Shown one piece after another: positions 23,033 to 30,553 of a stretch of 34,101 nucleotides of DNA. Each line of letters begins with the position of its first letter. Positions within the stretch are counted from its first letter, which is position 1. Source of the stretch: JAPUDQ01 sp964535835 (lineage in GTDB: Bacteria > Patescibacteriota > Saccharimonadia > Saccharimonadales > Saccharimonadaceae); NCBI GenBank assembly GCA_964535835.1, contig CAZHUZ010000007.1, forward strand, positions 1 to 34,101, written 5' to 3'. The translations under genes and the position numbers were made by a program. The notes beneath the pieces were generated by a model. It had not been told where the DNA came from. It did not search any database and saw nothing but the letters and a program-made list of their open reading frames with translations.

Positions 23033-24414
23033 CGACGAGCGAGGCGGTTTTTTGCAACAATAACGAGTGATCCACTCATGAGTAATGCGAGGGTGCTAAC
23101 GATGAGTGGGAGGTTACTGCTGCCAGTTGGAGCAAGGCTACTCGGTGTCGATGCTGCTGCGTAGACAAAGGTATGTGTGGCGCCGGTTGCACCAATCGTA
23201 ATATCAGCTGGTGATGGGGTGGTGAAGCCGGCGATTGCTGGTGGTGTGAGGGTGAGGGTGTCTCCGAGTCGATAGTAGATAGCGAGATTGAGCGATGGGT
23301 TTTGGCCGATCGTGTAGTCTGTTGTCGTATCTGAGGTTTTGATCGACGAGGCCTGCAGTGAAGCGCCTGCGCTATCGAGATAGTTGATAGTGAGCGGTGC
23401 GGCATCAATCAAGTGACCGCCAGGCAGCCAGATCATCTCATCGGCAATATACTCTGGGGCTTCACTTGCAAAATCATGGAGGCTATGTGGGTTTGACGGA
23501 TCTGCTAAGATGAGCCGCGTGAACCATGTTGCGTTGGTCCGGGCCGGCTCAGTGGCAGCAGTTGGCCAGTCACTGCCCCAAGGGTTTTGGCCGGTAAAGG
23601 CGTAGTCGTTGATGGTAGTGATAGTCGACGGTATGGTGACGCTGACAAGTTTGTTGCCTGCAAAGGTAGCATCGTCTAGTGAGGTCAGCCCGGTGCCGAG
23701 CGTAACACTAGTGAGCTGGTTTTGGAAAAAGGTGGTTGCACCAAGTGAGGTCACGGAGTTGGGGATTGTGACTGAAGCCAGTCGATTGTTGGAAAAGACA
23801 TCATCACCGATTGTTGTGAGACCATTGTTGAGGCTGAGCGACGTCAGATTGTTATTGGCAAAAGCTGAGTAGTTGATGGTTCTGAGCGTGGAGGGAAGGG
23901 TGAGGCTGGTGAGATGGTTGAGGCCAAATGCCGAAAAACCGATATCAGTAATGCCTTCGTGCAGAGCGATCGATGACAAGTTGTTGACATAAAAGGCTTG
24001 GTCATTGATGGTGGTGAGGCCTGTCGAGAGCGTTACATTTGTGAGGCCGGCTCGCATGAAGGCGCCGACACCAAGCGTAGTGACTGAGTTTGGCAGCGTC
24101 ACCGTACCAAGCGAATTGCCATAAAACGCATTAGTATCAATCGTGGTGAGATTGTTGCCAAGGAAGGTGACGCCCGTCAGATTTTTGTCACGGAACGCCG
24201 CAAGACCAATGGTAGTAATCGGCGTGCCACTGATGCTTGCAGGAATATCTGGGTTGAGCGCGCAGGTGGTGGCGTCATAGTTTGTGATTGTACTTCCAGA
24301 CACAGTGAAACATGAGTCGGCGACTGCAACCGCGCTGGCACTTCGAGTTGATGCTCCTACGCCAAGTACCATACCCAGCACTGCTATACTTGCCAACAAT
24401 ACACCTCGTTGCAC
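23029..24414 (-). CDS. Secreted, wall-anchored leucine-rich (BspA-type) surface protein
   Basis: 461 residues from GTG 24414 (GGAGGAG ribosome site upstream). A signal peptide (about 1-29, with ALA-like cleavage at SASAVAVA) is followed by ten BspA/LRR_5 repeats of 22-23 residues (about 66-277), each of the form LTTI..xAFxxNxLTSVTLP. After a linker comes a MucBP-like beta domain (about 337-417: APLTINYLDSAGASLQ, GDTLTLTPP, THTFVYA). The end is a cell-wall sorting signal: LAPTG, a hydrophobic stretch, and a basic tail (KNRLARR). LAxTG is the motif used by class E sortases of Actinobacteria. Likely an adhesin on the cell surface. No sortase gene is in this window. Confidence 0.88.
   Translation of the reverse strand: MQRGVLLASIAVLGMVLGVGASTRSASAVAVADSCFTVSGSTITNYDATTCALNPDIPASISGTPITTIGLAAFRDKNLTGVTFLGNNLTTIDTNAFYGNSLGTVTLPNSVTTLGVGAFMRAGLTNVTLSTGLTTINDQAFYVNNLSSIALHEGITDIGFSAFGLNHLTSLTLPSTLRTINYSAFANNNLTSLSLNNGLTTIGDDVFSNNRLASVTIPNSVTSLGATTFFQNQLTSVTLGTGLTSLDDATFAGNKLVSVTIPSTITTINDYAFTGQNPWGSDWPTAATEPARTNATWFTRLILADPSNPHSLHDFASEAPEYIADEMIWLPGGHLIDAAPLTINYLDSAGASLQASSIKTSDTTTDYTIGQNPSLNLAIYYRLGDTLTLTPPAIAGFTTPSPADITIGATGATHTFVYAAASTPSSLAPTGSSNLPLIVSTLALLMSGSLVIVAKNRLARR
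23584..24219 (-). repeat. Ten tandem 22-residue LRR_5 repeats
   Basis: The 66-69 bp period lies inside the surface-protein gene. Units differ enough at the DNA level that this is protein, not simple DNA, repetition. The conserved positions are a Leu/Ile at 1, Ile/Leu at 4, Ala-Phe at 8-9, Asn at 12 and Leu at 14. Confidence 0.8.
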
Positions 24415-24447
24415 TACGCCGCTCCTCCATTTGTACTATTGCATATC

Positions 24448-24453
24448 ATTTTA
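24448..24453 (-). promoter_or_regulatory. Extended -10 of the surface-protein gene
   Basis: Minus-strand TGG followed by TAAAAT (24453-24448), with TTGATT 19 nt upstream as a possible -35. It gives a short leader containing the GGAGGAG site. Confidence 0.4.
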
Positions 24454-24511
24454 CCATAAGTGGCATAGAAATAATCAAAAGACTTATAGCCAGCATAACC
24501 CCAGGTAACTG

Positions 24512-24520
24512 TGAGATAAT
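24512..24520 (+). promoter_or_regulatory. Extended -10 of the VOC operon
   Basis: TGAGATAAT (TG at 24512-24513, GATAAT at 24515-24520) lies 26 nt before ATG 24547, with GAGGAGGAG (24531-24539) as ribosome site. The downstream genes to 26904 overlap and form one operon. Confidence 0.45.
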
Positions 24521-24546
24521 AGACTACAAAGAGGAGGAGTGCCGTA

Positions 24547-25461
24547 ATGAAGCATATGCAAAAAATTGTTCCTAATCTGTGGTTTGGTAGCAACGCTGAG
24601 GCTGCAGTACATTTTTATACAGAGATATTCCCGGACAGTACGATCGGCAGTATGATGCATTATCCGACCGAAGGATTGCCTGAATTTCAGCAACCGATGG
24701 CTGGGAAAGTGTTGACCATAGAATTTGAGCTGAGCGGCTATAGGCTCCTTGCGGTCAATGGTGGTGATGAATTTGCGCCCAATACGGCAATTTCATTCAT
24801 GCTGAATTTCGATCCATCACACATGGAGAATGCTCGCGAGCAGCTCGATGTACTATGGGAAAAACTGGCAGATGAAGGTGAAATACTCATGCCACTTGGT
24901 GAGTATCCATTTAGCCCACGCTATGGTTGGGTGCAAGATAAATTCGGATTTTCGTGGCAGTTGATTTTGACAAATCCTGAAGGCGAGCCGCGGCCCTTTA
25001 TTGTGCCGAGTTTGATGTTTGCAGGCGCCAACCAAAACAAGGCCGAGGAGGCGGTGAAGCTGTATGTTTCGACCTTTGGTGATAGTAGACGCGGTACGAC
25101 TGCTCCATATCCAGCACAGACAGGCCCTGCGAAGAAAGGCTCGGTTATGTTTGCAGATTTTAGATTAGAGAGCCAATGGTTCGCTGCGATGGATAGCGGT
25201 GTCGAGCAGCAGGTGGCGTTTGACGAGTCGGTATCGCTGATTGTGAACTGTGCAGACCAGGCGGAGATCGACCGATTGTGGGATGCGCTGTCGGCGGATG
25301 AGTCATATGGTCAGTGCGGGTGGCTGAAAGACAAATATGGGGTGCGCTGGCAGATCGTGCCGAGTACCATGGGTGAGTTGCTCAGCAAAAACCCTGCGGC
25401 GATGCCCGCCATGATGCAGATGAAAAAGATTATCATAAAAGAGTTAGAGGAGGCAGCATAA
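24547..25461 (+). CDS. VOC family protein, tandem PhnB-like domains
   Basis: 304 residues with two vicinal-oxygen-chelate (PhnB/3-demethylubiquinone methyltransferase-like) halves. The first (about 5-145) starts KIVPNLWFGSNAEAAVHFYTEIFP and ends DKFGFSWQLIL. The second (about 155-280) starts PSLMFAGANQNKAEEAVKLY and ends DKYGVRWQIVP. The repeated 'G.SWQ/G.RWQ' ends are typical. Enzyme activity is unknown; PhnB-type proteins often lack one metal ligand. The ATG has a strong AGGAGG site. The stop overlaps the next ATG (TAATG), so the genes are coupled. Confidence 0.88.
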   Translation: MKHMQKIVPNLWFGSNAEAAVHFYTEIFPDSTIGSMMHYPTEGLPEFQQPMAGKVLTIEFELSGYRLLAVNGGDEFAPNTAISFMLNFDPSHMENAREQLDVLWEKLADEGEILMPLGEYPFSPRYGWVQDKFGFSWQLILTNPEGEPRPFIVPSLMFAGANQNKAEEAVKLYVSTFGDSRRGTTAPYPAQTGPAKKGSVMFADFRLESQWFAAMDSGVEQQVAFDESVSLIVNCADQAEIDRLWDALSADESYGQCGWLKDKYGVRWQIVPSTMGELLSKNPAAMPAMMQMKKIIIKELEEAA

Positions 25462-25721
25462 TGACAGAAGCAAAGACACTCGAGGGCATGTGTGAGAGCT
25501 GCATGATGCCGTTTAAGAAAGATCCCAAAGGCATCGAGCGCGAGGACGCAAAGAACTGTAGCTACTGCTATCGCGACGGCAAACTGTGCTACGAAGGTAA
25601 TGACGTTAAGGAGTTTAAAAAAGCGATGATTGACGATATGGTGAGTCGAGGTGAGCCGAAACTAAAAGCACAGTTCTTTGCTTGGATGGCGGGCTTTGCA
25701 CCGCGTTGGAGGAACAAATAA
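25461..25721 (+). CDS. Zinc ribbon domain protein
   Basis: 86 residues. Two Cys pairs, CESCMM (about 11-16) and CSYCYRDGKLCYEG (about 33-46), form a treble-clef/zinc-ribbon motif of the PF12674 type. An amphipathic helical C-terminus (FKKAMIDDMVSRGEPK) follows. Proteins of this kind often accompany VOC or GNAT genes; the role is unknown. It is coupled to the VOC gene through TAATG and to the DUF2177 gene in the same way. Confidence 0.85.
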   Translation: MTEAKTLEGMCESCMMPFKKDPKGIEREDAKNCSYCYRDGKLCYEGNDVKEFKKAMIDDMVSRGEPKLKAQFFAWMAGFAPRWRNK

Positions 25722-26122
25722 TGGATATTCTATTGAGATTAGTGATCGCAGGTGGCATCATGGGATTACTCGATTTTGTGTGGTTGGGATATATTGCCAA
25801 GGCGTTGTATCACAAAGAAATGGGCACGATATTACTTGAGAGGTTCAATATGGTGCCTGCGCTGATTTTCTACGCGATATACGTCGTTGGCGTAGTGATG
25901 TTTGTCATAAATCCTGCGCTCGAAAAGCAGTCGCTCCTGCACGCACTTGGCTACGGTGCATTATTTGGGCTGGTTGCGTATGCGACGTATGATCTGACGA
26001 GTCTCGCAGTGATAAAAGGATTTAGCACCAAGATTGTGGTGATCGATATGCTGTGGGGAATGGCAATTACCGCAGCAGTATCGGGCGGAACGTATTTGGC
26101 GGTACGACAGTGGCTGAGCTAG
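25721..26122 (+). CDS. DUF2177 membrane protein
   Basis: 133 residues from ATG 25721, which overlaps the zinc-ribbon stop by one base and has GGAGGAAC upstream. Four membrane segments are visible. Family signature: LLDFVWLGYIAKALYHKEMG (about 16-35) and a later GLVAYATYDLTSLAVIKGF (about 86-104). The function of DUF2177 is unknown. Within the operon it precedes a DUF1295 membrane enzyme that overlaps it. Confidence 0.9.
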   Translation: MDILLRLVIAGGIMGLLDFVWLGYIAKALYHKEMGTILLERFNMVPALIFYAIYVVGVVMFVINPALEKQSLLHALGYGALFGLVAYATYDLTSLAVIKGFSTKIVVIDMLWGMAITAAVSGGTYLAVRQWLS

Positions 26123-26904
26123 CCGAGCTGTTTTTGTGGTCGCTGGCTGCGGCTGTGGTGTGGCAGAGTATGGTGTTTTTGCTTGCTACGCGTCTCGGGC
26201 GAGTAGACGTGATCGATGTAGGGTGGGGGCTAACGTTTATTGTCATTGCCCTAACACTGATGTATCTGCAGCAGCCAGTACGTAGCGTTGGTGTAGTGGT
26301 TGTCGTGATGGTGAGCGTGTGGGGTGCGCGACTTGCCTGGCATATCGGTCGCAGATTTGCTCGTAGTAGCACGCAAGATCCACGGTATACTGCACTCGTA
26401 CGACAGTATTCGCCGCGGACATATTGGCTGCAGGTATATGGACGTATCTATATAGTGCAAGCGGTTTTGGCGACGATCGTCAGCCTGCCGGTGATGGCTG
26501 TGATGCTTATGCGACCAGACTGGAATGTCTGGGTTTGGACGGGTCTTACCGTATGGGCGGTGGGATTTGCGTGTGAGGTGGTAGCTGATGCGCAGTTAAA
26601 GAAGTTTCTGCGTACTGCCAAAAAGAACGATCTGATGACGCAGGGTTTGTGGCGGTATTCTCGTCATCCAAATTATTTTGGGGAGATGGTGCTGTGGTGG
26701 GGGCTAGCAGTGATGTCCTTTGGCGGCCAGTACTGGTGGGCTGCTATACTAGGCGCGCTGGTGATTTCTGGACTGCTGCGTTTTGTGTCGGGTGTGCCAC
26801 CAGCCGAAGCGCGGGCTGCGAGCAAACGAGGATGGCAGCGCTACAAAAATACGACGCCGGTACTTGTGCCTTGGCCACCAAAATCAGTCAATCACGATCG
26901 GTAG
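26110..26904 (+). CDS. DUF1295 membrane protein (steroid 5-alpha-reductase-like)
   Basis: 264 residues from GTG 26110, inside the end of the DUF2177 gene. A longer start at GTG 26053 would give a poor, non-hydrophobic N-terminus. Six to seven hydrophobic segments are visible. Family motifs: VDVIDVGWGL near 30, and the C-terminal LMTQGLWRYSRHPNYFGEMVLWWG (about 177-200), with the NADPH-site 'G-x-W-x-Y-x-RHPNYFGE' pattern shared with isoprenylcysteine methyltransferases and steroid reductases. Its substrate is probably a lipid or isoprenoid. The last 21 bases overlap the opposite-strand gene. Confidence 0.88.
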   Translation: MAELAELFLWSLAAAVVWQSMVFLLATRLGRVDVIDVGWGLTFIVIALTLMYLQQPVRSVGVVVVVMVSVWGARLAWHIGRRFARSSTQDPRYTALVRQYSPRTYWLQVYGRIYIVQAVLATIVSLPVMAVMLMRPDWNVWVWTGLTVWAVGFACEVVADAQLKKFLRTAKKNDLMTQGLWRYSRHPNYFGEMVLWWGLAVMSFGGQYWWAAILGALVISGLLRFVSGVPPAEARAASKRGWQRYKNTTPVLVPWPPKSVNHDR

Positions 26905-27129
26905 CTCGTCTTCACTCAGTTCCATGATCTGCATGAAGCGATCGAGTTGCTGAAATTTGCAGTAGGGAATAGCAACTCCATTGGGAGTGTAGATACGATA
27001 ATAGTGGTCAAAGTGACGCACTTCGCCCTTGAAGGTTTTTGCAGTCGTAGGCTGGTCGATACGCCGTATATACCAGCTTTGATGGTGATCGAGAATTCGT
27101 TTGATTTTGGCGTAGTGATTAAATGGCAT
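26884..27129 (-). CDS. Small conserved hypothetical protein
   Basis: 81 residues from ATG 27129, which follows GGAGAG at good spacing and overlaps the exonuclease gene end by 11 nt; the longer frame to 27243 is only a shadow of that gene. It is soluble and basic at the start (FNHYAKIKRILDHHQSWYIRRI) with a beta-like centre (HFDHYYRIYTPNGVAIPYCKFQQLDRF). The C-terminus is acidic. No family recognised. It is translationally coupled to the repair exonuclease. Confidence 0.7.
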   Translation of the reverse strand: MPFNHYAKIKRILDHHQSWYIRRIDQPTTAKTFKGEVRHFDHYYRIYTPNGVAIPYCKFQQLDRFMQIMELSEDELPIVID

Positions 27130-28507
27130 ATGACTCTCCGGGCGGAAGGAGCGTAATGCATGGGCGGTGAGTTCTGAGGAAGCTACGCAAAATCTTGTAG
27201 GTATCGAGGTCAAATGCGCCGCCAATCTCGTGGTAGCTATCATCCTCGCTGTTATGAATGCCTTGCGGGATCCATTGGTCGATAATCAAGGTGCGCACTG
27301 CGCTGAGGGCTACGGCGATTTTCGACGCGTAGGGCCAGCTTTCGAGCTTGATGCGCTCAAGCGCTAACTCTACGCGCGCATTGTAAGATTCTGCAGACTC
27401 CTTGCCAGTGCACGCTCCACGGCATAAGCCAAGTTGTGAACGAAAACAGGCGCCGGATGACTTTTCTAGGCCGAGCAATTTTGGACACAGTTGGTAGGTG
27501 CGGCCGATGCTGTCCAGTTCTTTTTTAGCATGCTGCTTGGAGGTAAATACTCCATATACTTGCTTGAGACCTACGTACTGGCTAAGATCGTGACTCTCAA
27601 TTGAAAACGTGGTGTACTCGGCTTCGTCGTGCTTGATGATGCAATGCTGCGACTTGGTGCGACGAAGTTTGCGGTTAAAGAGTGGTTGGAGTTCTTTGAC
27701 TTTAACGGACTCAAGCAGGAGGGCTTCGAGCTCGGTCTCGGTTGTCACGAAGCTGACGTTGTGACTCTGCAGCGACATCTTCATTTCTTTTGCGATACTG
27801 GTGGCGCTGGTGAAGTGTGAGCGGACTCGCGCACGAATATTGACACTTTTCCCTACGTAGAGTGGCTGCCCCTTGTCGTCCTCAAAAATATAGATGCCGT
27901 ACGTTTCGGGAAGCGCTAGGATCGTCTGTTCGCTGACGTGTGGTGGGAGGGATTTGGTCTTGAGCTGCAGGGCAAGATTGTCGGAGAAATTCGGTATGCC
28001 TTTTTGGGCGATGGTGTGCATGACGTATTGGTACATCGCATGCGCATCATCGTAGGCGCGGTGGCGGTTGGTGGTGGTGATGCCGTGACGCCGGATGATA
28101 GCTTCGAGACTATGACCACGATGCTCGGGCCAGAGTGCGCGCGACATTTTGACCGTGCAAAAGAGCTTTGGTTTGAACGCGAAGCCGGCAGCAGCAAATT
28201 CGTTGCGCAGGAATGAATAGTCGAACAAGACATTGTGAGCCACAAATATTGCGCCGTCTAAAAAGCGATAGAGCTCGTCGGCAATATCAGAAAAAAATGG
28301 CGCATGCGTGAGCTCGTCGTTAGTTATGCCCGTGAGCTGAGTGATCCAGTAGGGAACGGGCGTACCGGGATTGACCAGAGAGACGTATGTGTCGATGATT
28401 TCTCCATCAACAACCTTGATGGCGGCAACTTCAATACATCGGCCACGCGGACCATTGCCGCCGTTGGTCTCGATATCGACAAACACAAATGTTTGAGAAG
28501 GGTCCAT
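27119..28507 (-). CDS. DEDD exonuclease fused to a GIY-YIG (UvrC-N-like) nuclease
   Basis: 462 residues. The N-terminal DnaQ-like 3'-5' exonuclease has VFVDIETNGG (Asp and Glu of motif I, about 8-17), FVAHNVLFDYSFL (motif II, about 92-104) and HRAYDDAHAM (motif III, about 158-167). A GIY-YIG domain follows: ETYGIYIFEDDKGQPLYVGKSVNIRARVRSHF (about 205-236) with the catalytic TELEALLLE (about 263-271). The C-terminus resembles the UvrC middle region with a Cys-rich GACFRSQLGLCRGACTG. Such DnaQ-UvrC fusions (as in actinobacteria) act in DNA repair. ATG 28507 is chosen from domain position and a perfect TATAAT six bases upstream; the frame extends further but is antisense to the next gene. Confidence 0.92.
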   Translation of the reverse strand: MDPSQTFVFVDIETNGGNGPRGRCIEVAAIKVVDGEIIDTYVSLVNPGTPVPYWITQLTGITNDELTHAPFFSDIADELYRFLDGAIFVAHNVLFDYSFLRNEFAAAGFAFKPKLFCTVKMSRALWPEHRGHSLEAIIRRHGITTTNRHRAYDDAHAMYQYVMHTIAQKGIPNFSDNLALQLKTKSLPPHVSEQTILALPETYGIYIFEDDKGQPLYVGKSVNIRARVRSHFTSATSIAKEMKMSLQSHNVSFVTTETELEALLLESVKVKELQPLFNRKLRRTKSQHCIIKHDEAEYTTFSIESHDLSQYVGLKQVYGVFTSKQHAKKELDSIGRTYQLCPKLLGLEKSSGACFRSQLGLCRGACTGKESAESYNARVELALERIKLESWPYASKIAVALSAVRTLIIDQWIPQGIHNSEDDSYHEIGGAFDLDTYKILRSFLRTHRPCITLLPPGESYAI

Positions 28508-28513
28508 CGTATT

Positions 28514-28519
28514 ATTATA
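28514..28519 (-). promoter_or_regulatory. Perfect -10, leaderless start
   Basis: Minus-strand TATAAT (28519-28514) ends exactly six bases before ATG 28507. No ribosome site between. It is divergent from the DUF1801 promoter, whose TATACT is at 28541-28546. Confidence 0.6.
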
Positions 28520-28571
28520 ACTGGCGAGCAGGGTAGTTGACGCTATACTGGAGAGAGATAAGGAGGCGAAT

Positions 28572-29327
28572 ATGCCAGAAAATAAAACCAAACCAACGGC
28601 CGTTCCGGTAGAAGAGTTTTTGATGACAGTAGGTGAGCAGCGTGCGAGCGAAGCGCGTGTATTGATAGGTATGATGCAGGCGATTTCTGGCGAGCCGCCT
28701 ATCATGTGGGGGCCTAGTATCATTGGATTTGGGCGGCAGCACTACAAAACAGATGCGGGCCGAGAAGGCGATATTGGGCTGCTGGGATTTAGCCCACGCA
28801 AGACTGCACTCACGATTTATTTCTATGAAGGGTTTGATCGATACGGCGAAGAGCTAGCTCGACTCGGCAAACATAAAGCGAGCAAGAGTTGTCTCTATAT
28901 CAATACACTGTCCGATATTGATCTGAATGTGCTCCAGGCAATGCTCCAGGCATCGTATGATGTAGCGGCCAAACCAAAAACTCATGGACATTCGGTTGAT
29001 GCGTATATCGCCGCTATACCAGCCGCTGCCCGGCCGCGTTTTGATGAGCTACGAGAACTCGTAACGTCAGAGCTGCCCCAGGCACATGAAGTAATGAGCT
29101 ATGGCATTGTCGGTTACAAGCTAGACCCGAAGAAGCGCGCGGTGGTATTTATCTCTGGCTGGAAAGATCACCTCGGGGTGTACCCGATTCCAAAGGACGC
29201 GCAGCTGCAAAAAGAGCTTGCGCCACACATAAAGGGCAAGGGTACGCTGTGGTTTATGCTTGATGCGCCGCTGCCAAGAGAGTTGATTCGTCGCACTGTC
29301 GTATCGCTTGCTGAAAACACATACTGA
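28572..29327 (+). CDS. Tandem DUF1801 protein
   Basis: 251 residues with two DUF1801 (YdhG-like) halves. The first (about 15-125) contains SGEPPIMWGPSIIGFGRQHY, LLGFSPRKTALTIYF and KHKASKSCLYIN, the classic form. The second (about 135-245) contains YIAAIPAAARPRFDELRELV, EVMSYGIVGYKL and HLGVYPIP. The fold is thought to bind small ligands; function unknown. Ribosome site AAGGAGG precedes the ATG. TATACT at 28541-28546 is a likely -10 with a normal leader, in contrast to the leaderless gene on the other side of the divergent region. Confidence 0.88.
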   Translation: MPENKTKPTAVPVEEFLMTVGEQRASEARVLIGMMQAISGEPPIMWGPSIIGFGRQHYKTDAGREGDIGLLGFSPRKTALTIYFYEGFDRYGEELARLGKHKASKSCLYINTLSDIDLNVLQAMLQASYDVAAKPKTHGHSVDAYIAAIPAAARPRFDELRELVTSELPQAHEVMSYGIVGYKLDPKKRAVVFISGWKDHLGVYPIPKDAQLQKELAPHIKGKGTLWFMLDAPLPRELIRRTVVSLAENTY

Positions 29328-29338
29328 GACACGGTCTC

Positions 29339-29367
29339 TTGTCGCTTGCGCTTAACAGGTGTATGCT
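29339..29367 (+). promoter_or_regulatory. Promoter of the first TasA-like gene
   Basis: TTGTCG (29339-29344), 17-nt spacer, TATGCT (29362-29367). Start near 29374, leaving a leader of about 38 nt with AAAAAAGGA as ribosome site. A small GAGAC/GTCTC hairpin (29326-29338) precedes it at the end of the DUF1801 gene. Confidence 0.45.
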
Positions 29368-29411
29368 AGAAATATCAAATCTAACAATCGTAAAAAAGGA
29401 AATCACTTTCG

Positions 29412-29912
29412 ATGAGAAATAAATTACTCATTACCGCAGCTATCGTGGTGGGGCTGGCGTCTATCGCCTACGCTGCATTTGCACAGATACTCACTATCAA
29501 CGGTACCGGTACGGCAACGGGTAACTGGGACGTCAAAATTCTCAGCATCACACCTGTCGCACAGACGGGCGCGACTGATCACGCAAATACGCCAACGTTC
29601 ACGACTACCAGTGCGACATTTAATGTTGATCTCGCGTATCCTGGTGCAACATCAAGCTACGACATCGTCATTAAGAACGCTGGCACAGTGCCAGCAAAGC
29701 TCAGTAGTATCACTGACTTGACGGCCATCAATGCTGCTGCACCTGTCGACATCAAATACGCTGTGACTGGTGTTGCCGCAAACGACACACTTGCGGCTGG
29801 CGCACAGGTGACCGCTCGTGTGACAGTGAACTGGCAGTCAACTGGCTCGTCAAATATCCAGACGCAGTCAAAAGCCGCTACTATCGAGTTTAACTACATT
29901 CAAAACACCTAA
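29412..29912 (+). CDS. SipW-dependent, TasA/camelysin-like secreted protein A
   Basis: 166 residues. The N-terminus MRNKLLITAAIVVGLASIAYAAFAQ is a SipW-type signal: short basic start, hydrophobic core, then AYAAFAQ. The mature part is beta-rich, Thr/Ala-rich and Cys-free (INGTGTATGNW, VDLAYPGATSSYDIVIKNAG, ending FNYIQNT), like TasA/CalY subunits, which polymerise into extracellular fibres. A close tandem paralogue follows at 30023, and a matching SipW-type peptidase is encoded 1.4 kb downstream. A rho-independent terminator closes the gene, so this copy can be expressed separately, as a major subunit would be (inference). Confidence 0.85.
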   Translation: MRNKLLITAAIVVGLASIAYAAFAQILTINGTGTATGNWDVKILSITPVAQTGATDHANTPTFTTTSATFNVDLAYPGATSSYDIVIKNAGTVPAKLSSITDLTAINAAAPVDIKYAVTGVAANDTLAAGAQVTARVTVNWQSTGSSNIQTQSKAATIEFNYIQNT

Positions 29913-29930
29913 ACGAATCTAGGCTACGGA

Positions 29931-29956
29931 CGCCCCTGGTAGGTCAGGGGCGTTTT
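29931..29956 (+). terminator. Rho-independent terminator after TasA-like gene A
   Basis: CGCCCCTG (29931-29938) and CAGGGGCG (29945-29952) pair around a 6-nt loop and are followed by TTTTGCTTT. It is the clearest plus-strand terminator in the window. Confidence 0.85.
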
Positions 29957-29958
29957 GC

Positions 29959-29987
29959 TTTACGCAGGTTGCGAGTTAGGCTATACT
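29959..29987 (+). promoter_or_regulatory. Promoter of the second TasA-like gene and export operon
   Basis: TTTACG (29959-29964), 17-nt spacer, TATACT (29982-29987), directly after the terminator. It would drive 30023 through 33709. Confidence 0.5.
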
Positions 29988-30022
29988 GACACCAGAGAAA
30001 GCACAAGCGTCTCTTGTTTGAT

Positions 30023-30517
30023 ATGAAACATAAAATTCTACCAATCCTCATCGTCATTGTCTGCGCCGCTTCTGTGGCGTATGCGTCGTTTGCGAGTACG
30101 CTGAATGTCAGCGGTACGGGTACAGCGACAGGTAACTGGGCGGTGGAAATAATTAGCATCACACCAACTGGACAAGTGGGCGCAACTGATGCGCCAGCTC
30201 CATCATTTACGGCCACTTCAGCAACGTTTAGTGTGAATCTCGCTTATCCAGGTGCTACCTCGAGCTATCAAGTTGCCATCAAAAACAAGGGGAATATCAA
30301 CGCCAAGCTCAGCACAATTACTGATTTAACGACAATCAACAGTGCCGCACCTGCTTATATCACCTACGCTATCAGTGGCGTAGCGGTAAATGATACCTTG
30401 GCGCCAAATGCTACTGCTACTGCGACTGTCACAGTAACGTGGGCATCGAGTGCTACGACAAATCCAAGCGGTGCGTCAAAGGCTGCCACAATTGCCTTTA
30501 ATTATATTCAGAATTAA
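30023..30517 (+). CDS. SipW-dependent, TasA/camelysin-like secreted protein B
   Basis: 164 residues from ATG 30023 (a TTG nine bases earlier is unlikely). It has the same layout as the gene at 29412: SipW-type signal (KHKILPILIVIVCAASVAYASFAS) then a mature domain with shared GTGTATGNW, LAYPGATSSY, KLS.ITDLT.IN and terminal FNYIQN. The tandem copies are clearly duplicated and have diverged mainly in the middle. It is Thr/Ala-rich with no Cys. It may be a minor or alternative fibre subunit. Confidence 0.85.
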   Translation: MKHKILPILIVIVCAASVAYASFASTLNVSGTGTATGNWAVEIISITPTGQVGATDAPAPSFTATSATFSVNLAYPGATSSYQVAIKNKGNINAKLSTITDLTTINSAAPAYITYAISGVAVNDTLAPNATATATVTVTWASSATTNPSGASKAATIAFNYIQN

Positions 30518-30553
30518 TTGAATCAACCATAAGCGAGGGGGACAGAGGGCACC

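Noticed and set aside
23584..24219. CRISPR-like or satellite repeat array
   Set aside because: The 66-69 bp periodicity comes from protein leucine-rich repeats; the units are diverged and there are no identical repeats with unique spacers.
29326..29338. Terminator hairpin after the DUF1801 gene
   Set aside because: Only a 5-bp GAGAC/GTCTC stem with a 3-nt loop and a weak T-run, and it overlaps the next promoter. Too weak to call.
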